Origin: Syntrophomonas sp.
GTDB lineage: Bacteria; Bacillota; Syntrophomonadia; Syntrophomonadales; Syntrophomonadaceae
Length of the DNA: 64,000 nt
Direction: 5' to 3'
NCBI GenBank assembly: GCA_016841245.1
Contig: JAENZN010000001.1
Span: forward strand, 186,001 to 250,000
Shown here: positions 15,510-24,218 of the stretch, one piece after another
How the letters are laid out: the number at the start of each line of letters is the position of its first letter
Position numbering within the stretch: the stretch's first letter is position 1
Notes under the pieces: generated by a model
The model's input: only the letters and a program-made list of their open reading frames with translations
Databases searched by the model: none
Told to the model about the DNA's origin: nothing
Program-made: the position numbers and the translations under genes

Positions 15510-15531
15510 TTTTTTGTCCTCCCTTAATAAA

Positions 15532-15741
15532 CTAAATATTTCTTCCAATATCTCTTACAGGCTTTCCGCCGGTTATACTCGCAGCGCCAAACTGGCACAC
15601 CATCCCTAATTTTTCATAACAAGAATCGAGAGCCCATGCAACCGCAAGAACCGTACCCTTGGTTTTTGCGTTAATGGTGACTATTACCATTAACGCAGAT
15701 GATAAAAAACCTAACTTGTTTATCTTTCTTGTTGTGGGCAA
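15532..15741 (-). other. Unrecognised 69-codon frame between MATE and nitroreductase genes
   Basis: An open frame starting at TTG and encoding a product ending GGKPVRDIGRNI. GGAG abuts the start without spacing, so translation initiation looks poor. The sequence has a plausible hydrophobic strand (KLGFLSSALMVIV) and an alanine-rich helix, so it may be the tail of a lost protein. I cannot assign a family. It fits neatly between the stop of MATE and the ribosome site of the nitroreductase. Confidence 0.25.
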
Positions 15742-15748
15742 CTCCGGT

Positions 15749-17131
15749 CTAACACACCTTCTTTTCTAATAGAGTATCACCGTTGTTCTCTTTGCTTCTA
15801 TTATTAAAAGTTATAAATTCTCGTATAATGAGAAAAATACCTAATATTACGGTAAGTGAATCTCCCAGTGGCATAGCAAGCCATGCGCCTATTTCACCTA
15901 TATACTTTGGTAAAAGTAATACAATAGGAATGAAAAACAGTATTTGTCTTCCCACAACCAATGCGGCAGCTTGAGCACCTTTCCCATTTGCCTGGAAAAA
16001 CACTATAGATATTGCCATAAAACCATATAGAATAAATATTCCCAGGAAAATTCTGAACTGTCCAATACCGGACTGTACTAAAGCTGAATCTGTTATAAAC
16101 CAACTTAATATGAAGCCAGGGAATAACATAAAGCCTAGCCATAAGACGCCTGAAATAACTGTAGATATTCCAGTGAATGACAAGAATGCTTGTTTTACTC
16201 GGTCAAATTGTTTAGCTCCATAATTTGCACCTATAATTGGCTGTACCCCTTGAGCAATACCCCATAATGATATAAACGCAAATGACATCACTCTATAGGA
16301 GGCACCCATTAAAATGACACTATTGTTCCCCCCATAATAAGACAATATCTTAAACATTAAAGACATCTGTATTGCAGGCATTATTTGCATGAGCATCCCA
16401 GAGACTCCCACGTTTAGAATTTGGGGGATAATACCAAATGACATTTTAAAACTGTGTTTTGATATTTTGATAGTACTTTTGCCTGATTGGAAATATAGAA
16501 TATCTCCGATTACAACAAAAGCTTGAGCAATGATTGTTGCTAAGGCAGCTCCTGCAATGCCCATTCCAAATCCTTTGATAAGAATTGGATCTAGAACAAT
16601 ATTGATAAGCATACCTGCAATAATTATTCTCATAGCAGCTTTCATTTGACCTTCACCACGAATTAAAAAGTTCAATGCAGGCCCCAGGGCTGCAAACACA
16701 AAGCCCAAAGAAAGAATTTTTAAATATCTTGTTCCTAAGGTCAATATCTCTTCATTTGCACCAATAAACTCGAGCATTGGACCTGCGAAATTATAAACAA
16801 TTATTGTTAATAAAACAGATATTGCTGAAACACCTATAAATACATTGCCAAACAGCATATCTATAGTTTTCTGATTCTTTTCGCCTATAGCCCTCGATAA
16901 AACAGATGTGGCTCCCATGGCCAATAGCATTGCACCTGCCAAATTCAATGCTATTATATTAGAAGCTATAACTACTGCCCCAACACCAGCAGCAGATACA
17001 AGTTGACCAACAAATATGGCATCAACCAGATTATACAAGCCAACTGCCATCATACCAATCATTGCAGGTATGCCTAACTTTCTAAAAAGCTTACCCATCC
17101 CCATTTCCAGTAATTCTTGTCGATTACCCAT
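15749..17131 (-). CDS. MATE family efflux transporter
   Basis: A 460-residue multidrug and toxic-compound extrusion protein with about twelve hydrophobic segments in two homologous halves. Family blocks include LGIPAMIGMMAVGLYNLVDAIFVG near the N terminus, AMGATSVLSRAIGEK and the second-half GIAQGVQPIIGANYGAKQ. It would export small organic compounds using an ion gradient. It sits downstream of the ABC exporter pair and upstream of the nitroreductase/EFR1 pair on the same strand, with a 42-codon small frame between it and the ABC genes. If co-transcribed with the Fur-boxed exporter pair it could take part in metallophore export, but this is inference. Confidence 0.88.
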   Translation of the reverse strand: MGNRQELLEMGMGKLFRKLGIPAMIGMMAVGLYNLVDAIFVGQLVSAAGVGAVVIASNIIALNLAGAMLLAMGATSVLSRAIGEKNQKTIDMLFGNVFIGVSAISVLLTIIVYNFAGPMLEFIGANEEILTLGTRYLKILSLGFVFAALGPALNFLIRGEGQMKAAMRIIIAGMLINIVLDPILIKGFGMGIAGAALATIIAQAFVVIGDILYFQSGKSTIKISKHSFKMSFGIIPQILNVGVSGMLMQIMPAIQMSLMFKILSYYGGNNSVILMGASYRVMSFAFISLWGIAQGVQPIIGANYGAKQFDRVKQAFLSFTGISTVISGVLWLGFMLFPGFILSWFITDSALVQSGIGQFRIFLGIFILYGFMAISIVFFQANGKGAQAAALVVGRQILFFIPIVLLLPKYIGEIGAWLAMPLGDSLTVILGIFLIIREFITFNNRSKENNGDTLLEKKVC

Positions 17132-17169
17132 AAAAAAATCTCTCCTTTAATCTTAAACGGTGAAATATT

Positions 17170-17298
17170 TCATATTTTGGCATTTTTTATTTCTTTGCCA
17201 AAATCATTGTACAGATCTTTTTCGCATATAAGATCATCACAAGTACTATTCTGAAAAAACTTGCTATCATCAATTACAAGTATTTGATTCTTTAACAT
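17170..17298 (-). CDS. 42-residue receiver-like small protein or fragment
   Basis: An ATG preceded by GGGGTG opens a frame starting MLKNQILVIDDSKFF, exactly the first strand and acidic pocket (DD) of a response-regulator receiver. It then departs from the family and stops after 42 residues. It therefore lacks the phospho-acceptor aspartate and cannot be a working receiver. It could be the 5' remnant of a lost regulator or a small protein in the exporter operon. The codon pattern and ribosome site are reasonable. Confidence 0.35.
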   Translation of the reverse strand: MLKNQILVIDDSKFFQNSTCDDLICEKDLYNDFGKEIKNAKI

Positions 17299-17356
17299 TA
17301 ACACCCCTGCTAATACCTCACCCTTTTATATAAGACTGTTCTTTTCCTTTCCAGTA

Positions 17357-19090
17357 TTAATTAGTTTGATATTGCGTCTTTAACATCGATGAAAAGATTC
17401 CTGGTTTTTCTTTTAATTCCATGGGTGTGCCGATTTCTGCGACAGCACCGTCTTTAATAACCACAATTTTATCAGCTCCTGATACTGTTCTCATGCGGTG
17501 AGCAATAATCAAAACGGTTTTGTTTTTTATAAGCACGCTGAGCGCACTTTGGATTTTACTTTCATTTTCCGCATCAAGAGATGCTGTAGCTTCGTCCAGC
17601 AGGATAATCGGCGCGTCTTTTAGTATGGCCCTGGCTATGGATATACGCTGTCTTTCGCCTCCTGATAATCTTTCTCCGTTTTCTCCGATCAAGGCATCAT
17701 ATCCCAGCGGAAGCTTTTTAACGAACTCATCGCATTGGGCCAGCTGCGCCGCCTTCATTACTTCTTCATCAGATGCGTCTTTCTTGCCCAGACGAATATT
17801 TTCCATAACGCTCGAATTAAACAGCGTAACATCCTGAAAAACGATTGAAAAATTATTCAGCAGGGTTTCAGGATCAACCCGGGCGATATCTTCCCCGCCC
17901 AGGGTGATGACCCCCTGGTCTATATCCCAGAAGCGCGCCGACAGCTTGGCTACCGTACTCTTTCCTCCGCCTGAAGGGCCAACCAGGGCAGTTACGTCGC
18001 CTTGCTTGGCGGTAAAGCTTACATTCTTTAATGTTTGCACACCGTCTTGATATGAAAAGTCGACATTATTGAACTCTATATCATAGTTTTTGGGATAAAA
18101 CTCAGTATTACCCTCTTGTCTTGGCATTTCATCCATCTGTTTCATACGGTCTATCCGTACACTGAGATATATAAGTGCTGCAAAGTTGTTCAAAGCTTCA
18201 ATAATCGGATTATAAATGCGTGCTGCAACTACAAGAAAGACAAGGTAAGTAAAAATACTTATAGAATCTGTTGACAAAAGATAAGCGCCGAACAATATAA
18301 CACTTGGCAATCCCAAATTTAAGATTACATAAGACAGGTTTATAAATGCGCCTATCAAGAGCTCTCCTTTGATCGTAAACTTTTCGTAATTGTCCAGCTT
18401 TGAGTTTAAAGCGTCTGAAAACTCCTCTTCTCTGTTATAAGATTTTATTTCATAAGCTGAGTCAAGCTTCTCTTGAATACTGTCTGAAATATCTCTTTTT
18501 AGATGATAAAGTTTCGCATGAACATTTTTTTGAAACCTTCTGGACAGATAAAAGACCAGGATCGCCAGCGGAACTACCCAAAATACAGCCAGAGAAAGCT
18601 GCCAGTTGTAAAAAAACATCATCACTCCCATGATCAGCAGAGTCAATACCGCTGCATATATTTGAGGAACTGAATGGGAAAAGAGCTGTTCTATTTGTGT
18701 AGCATCTTCCATTATGGTTGAGCTTAAATCGGCAATATCCTTTTTTCCAAAAAAAGCCAACGGCAGTTTTTTAAGAGTTTCAGCCAGACTGATCCTTCTT
18801 CGGGCGCTTTCTTCATAAATTTTGGTGTAGGCCGAGTCGTATTGAAAATAAGCAATAACAAACATCACCAGAAAAAACGCCGCAGACATAATAACGTAGT
18901 AGAGAATGCTATTTTCCGGGCTGTTTGAAGAGTTTAACAGTAAACGCATGTATACATCCAAGAATATAAAGCTGAGTACTACCGGGGCCATAAAGCTAAG
19001 GTCCATTACTACAGACCAAATAATTGAGCGCAAAAGATCCTGGGCGCCTTTTTCAGACATGGCGTATTTATTCTGAAAGTATTTAATCAT
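17357..19090 (-). CDS. ABC exporter half-transporter (second of a heterodimeric pair)
   Basis: A 577-residue half transporter with an N-terminal six-helix type-I exporter domain and a C-terminal ATPase. Motifs are Walker A GPSGGGKST, Q-loop IVFQDVTLF, signature LSGGERQRISIARAIL, Walker B IILLDEATASLD and switch His in IIAHRMRT. Its start overlaps the previous exporter gene by eight bases, so the two halves very likely form a heterodimer like IrtAB or TmrAB. A Fur box and TTAGG-type palindrome precede the pair, pointing to an iron- or manganese-linked cargo such as a metallophore. Confidence 0.88.
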   Translation of the reverse strand: MIKYFQNKYAMSEKGAQDLLRSIIWSVVMDLSFMAPVVLSFIFLDVYMRLLLNSSNSPENSILYYVIMSAAFFLVMFVIAYFQYDSAYTKIYEESARRRISLAETLKKLPLAFFGKKDIADLSSTIMEDATQIEQLFSHSVPQIYAAVLTLLIMGVMMFFYNWQLSLAVFWVVPLAILVFYLSRRFQKNVHAKLYHLKRDISDSIQEKLDSAYEIKSYNREEEFSDALNSKLDNYEKFTIKGELLIGAFINLSYVILNLGLPSVILFGAYLLSTDSISIFTYLVFLVVAARIYNPIIEALNNFAALIYLSVRIDRMKQMDEMPRQEGNTEFYPKNYDIEFNNVDFSYQDGVQTLKNVSFTAKQGDVTALVGPSGGGKSTVAKLSARFWDIDQGVITLGGEDIARVDPETLLNNFSIVFQDVTLFNSSVMENIRLGKKDASDEEVMKAAQLAQCDEFVKKLPLGYDALIGENGERLSGGERQRISIARAILKDAPIILLDEATASLDAENESKIQSALSVLIKNKTVLIIAHRMRTVSGADKIVVIKDGAVAEIGTPMELKEKPGIFSSMLKTQYQTN

Positions 19091-20891
19091 TTTGTCCTCC
19101 TTTGTTTACAGTATCTTTAGCGACTATTTTCCAGGCGGCGGATTTTTGGTATTCATCCCACATAGCTTTGTATAAGCCGCCTTTATCCAGCAGCTCCGCG
19201 TGGGTACCTTCTTCCGCAATTTTCCCGTTTTCTATAAGCAGGATTCTGTCCACATTTTGTACGCTGGTAAGACGATGGGCAATCATAAGCGTGGTTTTGC
19301 CGCGGCTGAGTTCTTTCAGGGCTTTTTGGATTAAATGCTCATTTTCGGGATCTGCAAAGGCAGTGGCTTCATCCAAAAGCACGATCGGCGCATTCTTTAC
19401 AATGGCCCGGGCCAGCGCGATTCTTTGCTGTTCTCCCCCTGAAAGATAGGTTCCTTTAGTACCTATTACCGTATCAAGTCCATCCGGAAGATTTTCGATA
19501 ATTTCTCTTGACTGCGAAAAATCAACAGCTTTATTTATTTCTTCCTCCCCAGCGTTTTCTTTGCCAAAGACTATATTATCTCTTAATGAACCTTTAAACA
19601 GCCTGGTATTTTGAAAAACAAAAGAGATATTGTCCATCAGTTCCTTTTTTGGAATATCCCTGACATTTATTCCTCCAACTAATACTTCACCTTCATCTGC
19701 ATCCCAAAAGCGAGCGGCCAGCCGGGCAATTGTAGTTTTCCCGCCTCCCGAAGCTCCGACCAGGGCGATGGTTTCGCCTTCGTTTAGTTTAAAACTGATT
19801 TTGTTGACGGCGGGTTTGTCGGTCCCTTCATAGGAAAACACTACGTCCTTAAACTCCAGGCTGTGATTATTAATACTTTTAGTGTTTTCGCTATAGCTCA
19901 TGACCGGGTAATCCAAAAGATTATCCACTCTGTCAATTGCCTGCTCGGCAATCAAAGCATTCTGCTGAAAATACATCGATTTCATCAAAAGCATGGTGAA
20001 GATCGGAGATATAAGAAGATAGAAGATGAAGTCGGCCAGCACCAGGGGGAGATTTCCTCCTCTGCCGATTAAAAAGATAGCCATTGGAATTAAGAAGAAG
20101 GCGGCTGACTGCATAATCACGATATAAAACGACATCGGTTTTCGCCAGAGAATAGTATAGGCGTAAACCATTTCTTTATATTTGATTATGCTGTCATAGA
20201 ATCGTTTAAAAGAAAATATGGATTGACCGAATGTTTTTACAACCGGAATACCGCGGACATACTCCACGGATTCAGAGCTCATTTCCTCCAGAGAATCAAA
20301 ATACATTTTTTGAAATTTTTTACCTTCAAAGCTGGTCATGAATCTCATGGTTACAAATCCCAAAATAATAGGAACCAGAGAAGCAAGACCCATTCTCCAC
20401 TCTACGATAAAAATCAGCGCGATCAGAATTATGGGGGAAACGATGCTGCCTGCCATATCCGGAAGCTGGTGGGCCAAAAATGTATGCGTTGTTCCCGCTC
20501 CGTCGTTGACGATTTTGCGAATTTTCCCGCTGGCATGCTGATCAAAAAAGCCTAAGGGCATAGATAATATTTTTTCCATACCCACTTTTTGCAAGCCGAC
20601 CTCGACGCGAAAGGCCGCCAGATGTGAGCTCATAAGCGCGCCAAAATATACCACGATTCCTGCTATGGCACTGGCAAAAGCAAGCCACGCATAATAACTG
20701 ACATTGGCAATATCAATAGCTTGCGGAGCTGATAGTATATCACGTGTTATGAACCATACCAGCACAAAAGGCAGGATGTTAAGAACTGCGGAAATTCCTG
20801 ACAATACTAATGACAAAGGCAGAAGTGCTTTCTTCTTGCCCATATAAGGCGTGAACCTTTTTAAAATGAATATTTTTTTCTCTTCTGGCAT
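19083..20891 (-). CDS. ABC exporter half-transporter (first of a heterodimeric pair)
   Basis: A 602-residue half transporter with six membrane helices followed by an ATPase. Walker A GASGGGKTT, Q-loop FVFQNTRLF, signature LSGGEQQRIALARAIV, Walker B IVLLDEATAFAD and switch His in MIAHRLTS are visible. The residue after Walker B is AFAD instead of ASLD, a departure common in asymmetric ABC pairs. GGAGGAGAAAGAGT precedes the ATG. It leads the exporter operon, whose leader contains a TTAGGTATACCTAA palindrome and whose promoter overlaps a Fur box. Direction and substrate are inferred. Confidence 0.88.
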   Translation of the reverse strand: MPEEKKIFILKRFTPYMGKKKALLPLSLVLSGISAVLNILPFVLVWFITRDILSAPQAIDIANVSYYAWLAFASAIAGIVVYFGALMSSHLAAFRVEVGLQKVGMEKILSMPLGFFDQHASGKIRKIVNDGAGTTHTFLAHQLPDMAGSIVSPIILIALIFIVEWRMGLASLVPIILGFVTMRFMTSFEGKKFQKMYFDSLEEMSSESVEYVRGIPVVKTFGQSIFSFKRFYDSIIKYKEMVYAYTILWRKPMSFYIVIMQSAAFFLIPMAIFLIGRGGNLPLVLADFIFYLLISPIFTMLLMKSMYFQQNALIAEQAIDRVDNLLDYPVMSYSENTKSINNHSLEFKDVVFSYEGTDKPAVNKISFKLNEGETIALVGASGGGKTTIARLAARFWDADEGEVLVGGINVRDIPKKELMDNISFVFQNTRLFKGSLRDNIVFGKENAGEEEINKAVDFSQSREIIENLPDGLDTVIGTKGTYLSGGEQQRIALARAIVKNAPIVLLDEATAFADPENEHLIQKALKELSRGKTTLMIAHRLTSVQNVDRILLIENGKIAEEGTHAELLDKGGLYKAMWDEYQKSAAWKIVAKDTVNKGGQND

Positions 20892-20940
20892 ACTCTTTCT
20901 CCTCCAATATCTAAATGTTGTTTAAAATATTTGTTAATCC

Positions 20941-20960
20941 AAGTTAGGTATACCTAACTT
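20941..20960. promoter_or_regulatory. DtxR/IdeR-like palindrome in the exporter leader
   Basis: AAGTTAGGTATACCTAACTT is a perfect 20-base palindrome, 50 bases before the exporter start codon and about 40 bases into the predicted transcript. The core TTAGG-N4-CCTAA resembles operators of iron- or manganese-sensing DtxR-family repressors. The same core recurs at 33315, and a variant occurs at 58505. Confidence 0.6.
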
Positions 20961-21007
20961 AACGACAAAATAAAATATCTGTTTGGCAACCATCTTACTT
21001 ACATAAC

Positions 21008-21036
21008 ATTATATTAATATTGATTATCATTATCAA
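21008..21036 (-). promoter_or_regulatory. Promoter with overlapping Fur box for the ABC exporter operon
   Basis: Reading leftward, TTGATA (21036-21031) and a perfect TATAAT (21013-21008) are separated by 17 bases. The -35 and spacer are covered by TGATTATCATTATCA (21021-21035), which matches the 7-1-7 Fur core at 13 of 14 symmetric positions. Iron-loaded Fur would block this promoter directly. Confidence 0.7.
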
Positions 21037-21101
21037 CCCTTTTGTGTATTATAATGCCCCGGGAAGTATTTCTGTTGATATGCTGCATATTTATTACCAT
21101 T

Positions 21102-21326
21102 CTACATCTCTAAATATAATGAAACTCCTTGGCAAATTATATCTTCCCCTTCCAGGGAACGAATTATCGCCAATAACATGGCTCCCCCCACCAGATTATA
21201 TGTACCGCAGTTTTCGTTACCGCCAATATAAGGTATTGGGGTAATGAGTTCTGCATATTCACGCTTACCGGCTTCATAGAACTTAGCTATTTTAGCTCTA
21301 TCAAAATACCATCTAATGATCGTCAC
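21102..21326 (-). pseudogene. Fragment of an L-2-amino-thiazoline-4-carboxylate hydrolase-like protein
   Basis: A 74-codon frame whose product contains AGKREYAELITPIPYIGG, then NLVGGAMLLAIIRSLEGED. This resembles the N-terminal block of ATC-hydrolase family proteins, in which a PYIGG motif precedes a helix ending in a Leu-rich segment. The full family is about three times longer and the catalytic part is missing, so this is a remnant. It lies upstream of the Fur-boxed exporter promoter. The rest of the 20892-21459 interval holds only the regulatory sites listed. Confidence 0.45.
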
Positions 21327-21459
21327 GCGTACTTAAACATCGTGTCAAAATCTTTCATCATTTTTGTTTACATATCCAGGTAATAATTTGCACCATTACC
21401 CTGCTTCATTTTAACTACCTCCTATGTTCCCTAGATTCATATTTTAAAACATCTATTGT

Positions 21460-22518
21460 TCATGAATTATCGGCACAAACGCAGGTAGCTCTCATAATAC
21501 TAAAACTAACCTCTTGACCAGGTTCATAACAACTATCGGCCATAGCCTGAACTTTTAATATATAATCGTTAATTTTTATTTTGTAGTTTATTACACTACC
21601 ATTAAAATTCTTAGTAATAATTTGACCTGTTAGATGTCCAGAACCTTCGCTAAGTTTAATATCTTCACTGCGGACTACCAATATCTGTTCGGATTCAAAT
21701 TCCCTTGCTTTTCCGTTAATCAGGTTCTGCCCAGCCATTTTCCACAGCTTCATTTCCGCCGGATTGTCCTGTTTCGGGCAAATTAAATTGGAGTCGCCCA
21801 TAAAACGGGCAACAAACTCCGTTCGGGGAAAACGATAAACTTCTTCAATCGTTCCGACCTGCACAAGTTCCCCCTGATTCATTATTGCAATACGATCAGC
21901 AATAGACATAGCCTCTTGCTGATCATGAGTAACATGAATTACTGTCAATAATAAGTCTCTTTGAATTCGTTTGATCTCTTCCTGCATCTCCTTTTTCAAA
22001 TTAGCATCAAGATTAGAAAGTGATTCATCCAGAAGTAAAATCATTGGCTTTAAAGCCAAAGCCCGAGCCAGAGCTACTCGTTGTTGTTCTCCTCCACTCA
22101 ATTCATGCGGATAACGGCGCTCCATACCCTGGAGCCGAACTAATTCCAGCAGCTCTCCTACTACTTGTTTTTGTTTGGAATGACTATATTTCTTAATTTT
22201 CAAGGGATAAGCGATATTGCCGAACACATTATAATGAGGCCACAGGGCATAATCTTGAAAGACCATAGCAATACTGCGTTTTTCCGGATTAATGTAAATA
22301 TTTTCATCAACCGAGGACATTAACTTTCCGGCTAAGGTGAAGCTGCCGGCATCAGCCTTAACTAGACCGGCGATAATTTGCAGTAAGGTAGTTTTTCCAC
22401 AACCGCTAGGTCCTACAATAGCAAATATCTCCCCTTGATAAATATTCAGGCTCAAATCATTTACAACCTTGACCTGTTGGTACTCTTTACTTATATTACT
22501 CAGTTGAGCATAAGCCAT
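21460..22518 (-). CDS. fbpC: Iron(III)-type ABC transporter ATPase
   Basis: A 352-residue ATPase of the FbpC/PotA/CysA class with a C-terminal TOBE-like regulatory domain. Walker A GPSGCGKTT, Q-loop AMVFQDYALWPHYNV, signature LSGGEQQRVALARAL, Walker B ILLLDESLSNLD and switch His in IHVTHDQQE are clear. Note DESLSN in place of the usual DEPLSN. The ATG at 22518 shares its A with the permease stop (TGATG) and follows GGAGGGG by five bases. Last gene of the fbpABC-type operon. Iron is inferred from the operon type and the upstream Fur-like box. Confidence 0.83.
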   Translation of the reverse strand: MAYAQLSNISKEYQQVKVVNDLSLNIYQGEIFAIVGPSGCGKTTLLQIIAGLVKADAGSFTLAGKLMSSVDENIYINPEKRSIAMVFQDYALWPHYNVFGNIAYPLKIKKYSHSKQKQVVGELLELVRLQGMERRYPHELSGGEQQRVALARALALKPMILLLDESLSNLDANLKKEMQEEIKRIQRDLLLTVIHVTHDQQEAMSIADRIAIMNQGELVQVGTIEEVYRFPRTEFVARFMGDSNLICPKQDNPAEMKLWKMAGQNLINGKAREFESEQILVVRSEDIKLSEGSGHLTGQIITKNFNGSVINYKIKINDYILKVQAMADSCYEPGQEVSFSIMRATCVCADNS

Positions 22519-24212
22519 CACGACCCCTCCATCCTGGATTTTCCAAATTTTTCTATTAATACATTTCCTATTACAGTCAGCAAAATGACTAAAACCGCTA
22601 AAGCAGAAATTGTTTCTAAACCTCCGCTATCTGAACGCATATTAAACATAAGTACTCCTATAGTTTCACTTCCCACTGAGTAGAGCATTATGGATATGGG
22701 TATCTCCCGCAAAGCCATTAGAAATGACATAATCCACCCGGTCCTGATTCCGGGCATGATTACAGGCAGGGTAATGTCCTGGTAGGACTGAAACCTAGAG
22801 GCCCCCGATATCCGGGCTGCGTTCTCCAATACCGGGTCCATTTCCTGCATGAGACCGTTTACGTTTCTCACGGCAAAGGGCAGACAGGCCGCAACATAGG
22901 TAATTATTATTATCCAGGGAGTAGCATATAACTTAAATGGCGGATTGATCCACGCCAGGGTAGCAGCGACTGCCATAACCGTTCCCGGTACTGCCAGAGG
23001 CCAGGTTGCTGCAAATTCTATTGCCTTTCTGCTTTTCAGCCGGGTCTTATTGGAAATAAAGACCACCGTTGCTCCCAGCACAGCAGCAATTGAAGCTGCT
23101 CCTGCTCCAAAGCATATACTATTTCTTATTGCCCTTACTGCTGTGGCCTGCTCCATAAATATTGCCCGGTAATTAATCAGAGTAAAGTTTTCCAGGCTCA
23201 GTTCCATCCCCCATTTCTTCAGAAAAGAAGAAAATATCAACGTACCCAGTGGTATTAAGGTAGTTAAAGTTAAAATGCCTGCAACTCCAGAAACCACCGG
23301 TATTTTCCATCTGCCTAGAGGAATCAGTTCCGGCGTTTGACTGCGAGAGTTGACATGGATGTAACGTTTTTTGCGCAAACTGATATTATGCAGAATGAAT
23401 ACCAACCCGGAACAAAGCAGTAGTATTCCTGAAGAAGCTGTAGCCATAGGCAGATCCAGGCCGTTAAGAGCACTGTAAATTCTGGTGGTTAAAATATATT
23501 TTCCCGACGGTAATCCGATAACAGCGGCCACTCCAAAACAGGCCATAGTCTGCTGAAATACCAGGAGGCCTATCGATAGTATACTGGGCATTATCAGCGG
23601 AACCGTGATACTTAACAAAGTTCTTAGACGTCCAGCTCCGGCCAAGCGAGATGCCTTTTCCAAGCTAATATCGCTCATCTTCAGTGCGCTGGAAAGTGAC
23701 ATGAATACCAGCGGGAAAAGATGAATGGCCATGATGATGATAATCCCTTCCAGGGAATATATGTTTATGGGCTCATCTATAAAGTGCCATTCCTTCATTA
23801 TACGGTTAAAAAAACCATTTCGTCCAAATAACTCTATCCAGGCAACCGCCAGTATATACGACGGGATAACAAAAGCAAGAAATATTAACACCCGGAAAAT
23901 CCTTTTCCCTGGCAGGTCAGTCCTGCTAATCAACCAGGCCAGCCCCCCGCCCAGGAGACCGGCCATTAATGTTACTCCAGTCGCTATATATAAAGTATTT
24001 TTTATTGAGATTATTGTTTTAATATCGCTGAATGCATCCCAATATTTAACCAGGCTAAAATCGAATGAGTGTACACTTACACCCAGGCTGTACAGTAAAA
24101 GAACGGCCAGAGGATATAAGACTACCAGGATTAATATCAGAGCAACCAAACCACCCATAAGCAGTTGCCAGGAGTTAAATTTGCATTCCTTTGTTTTTAT
24201 TAGATCCAGCAT
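22518..24212 (-). CDS. fbpB: Iron(III)-type ABC transporter permease (two fused domains)
   Basis: A 564-residue membrane protein made of two homologous permease domains of about six helices each, the layout of FbpB/SfuB. Each half carries an EAA-type coupling loop: EKASRLAGAGRLRTLLSITVPL in the first and ENAARISGASRFQSYQDITLPV in the second. It overlaps the ATPase gene by one base and starts six bases after the binding-protein stop, so the three form a tight operon. The same family includes 2-aminoethylphosphonate and thiamine transporters; iron is favoured by context. Confidence 0.84.
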   Translation of the reverse strand: MLDLIKTKECKFNSWQLLMGGLVALILILVVLYPLAVLLLYSLGVSVHSFDFSLVKYWDAFSDIKTIISIKNTLYIATGVTLMAGLLGGGLAWLISRTDLPGKRIFRVLIFLAFVIPSYILAVAWIELFGRNGFFNRIMKEWHFIDEPINIYSLEGIIIIMAIHLFPLVFMSLSSALKMSDISLEKASRLAGAGRLRTLLSITVPLIMPSILSIGLLVFQQTMACFGVAAVIGLPSGKYILTTRIYSALNGLDLPMATASSGILLLCSGLVFILHNISLRKKRYIHVNSRSQTPELIPLGRWKIPVVSGVAGILTLTTLIPLGTLIFSSFLKKWGMELSLENFTLINYRAIFMEQATAVRAIRNSICFGAGAASIAAVLGATVVFISNKTRLKSRKAIEFAATWPLAVPGTVMAVAATLAWINPPFKLYATPWIIIITYVAACLPFAVRNVNGLMQEMDPVLENAARISGASRFQSYQDITLPVIMPGIRTGWIMSFLMALREIPISIMLYSVGSETIGVLMFNMRSDSGGLETISALAVLVILLTVIGNVLIEKFGKSRMEGS

Positions 24213-24218
24213 CTTTTA

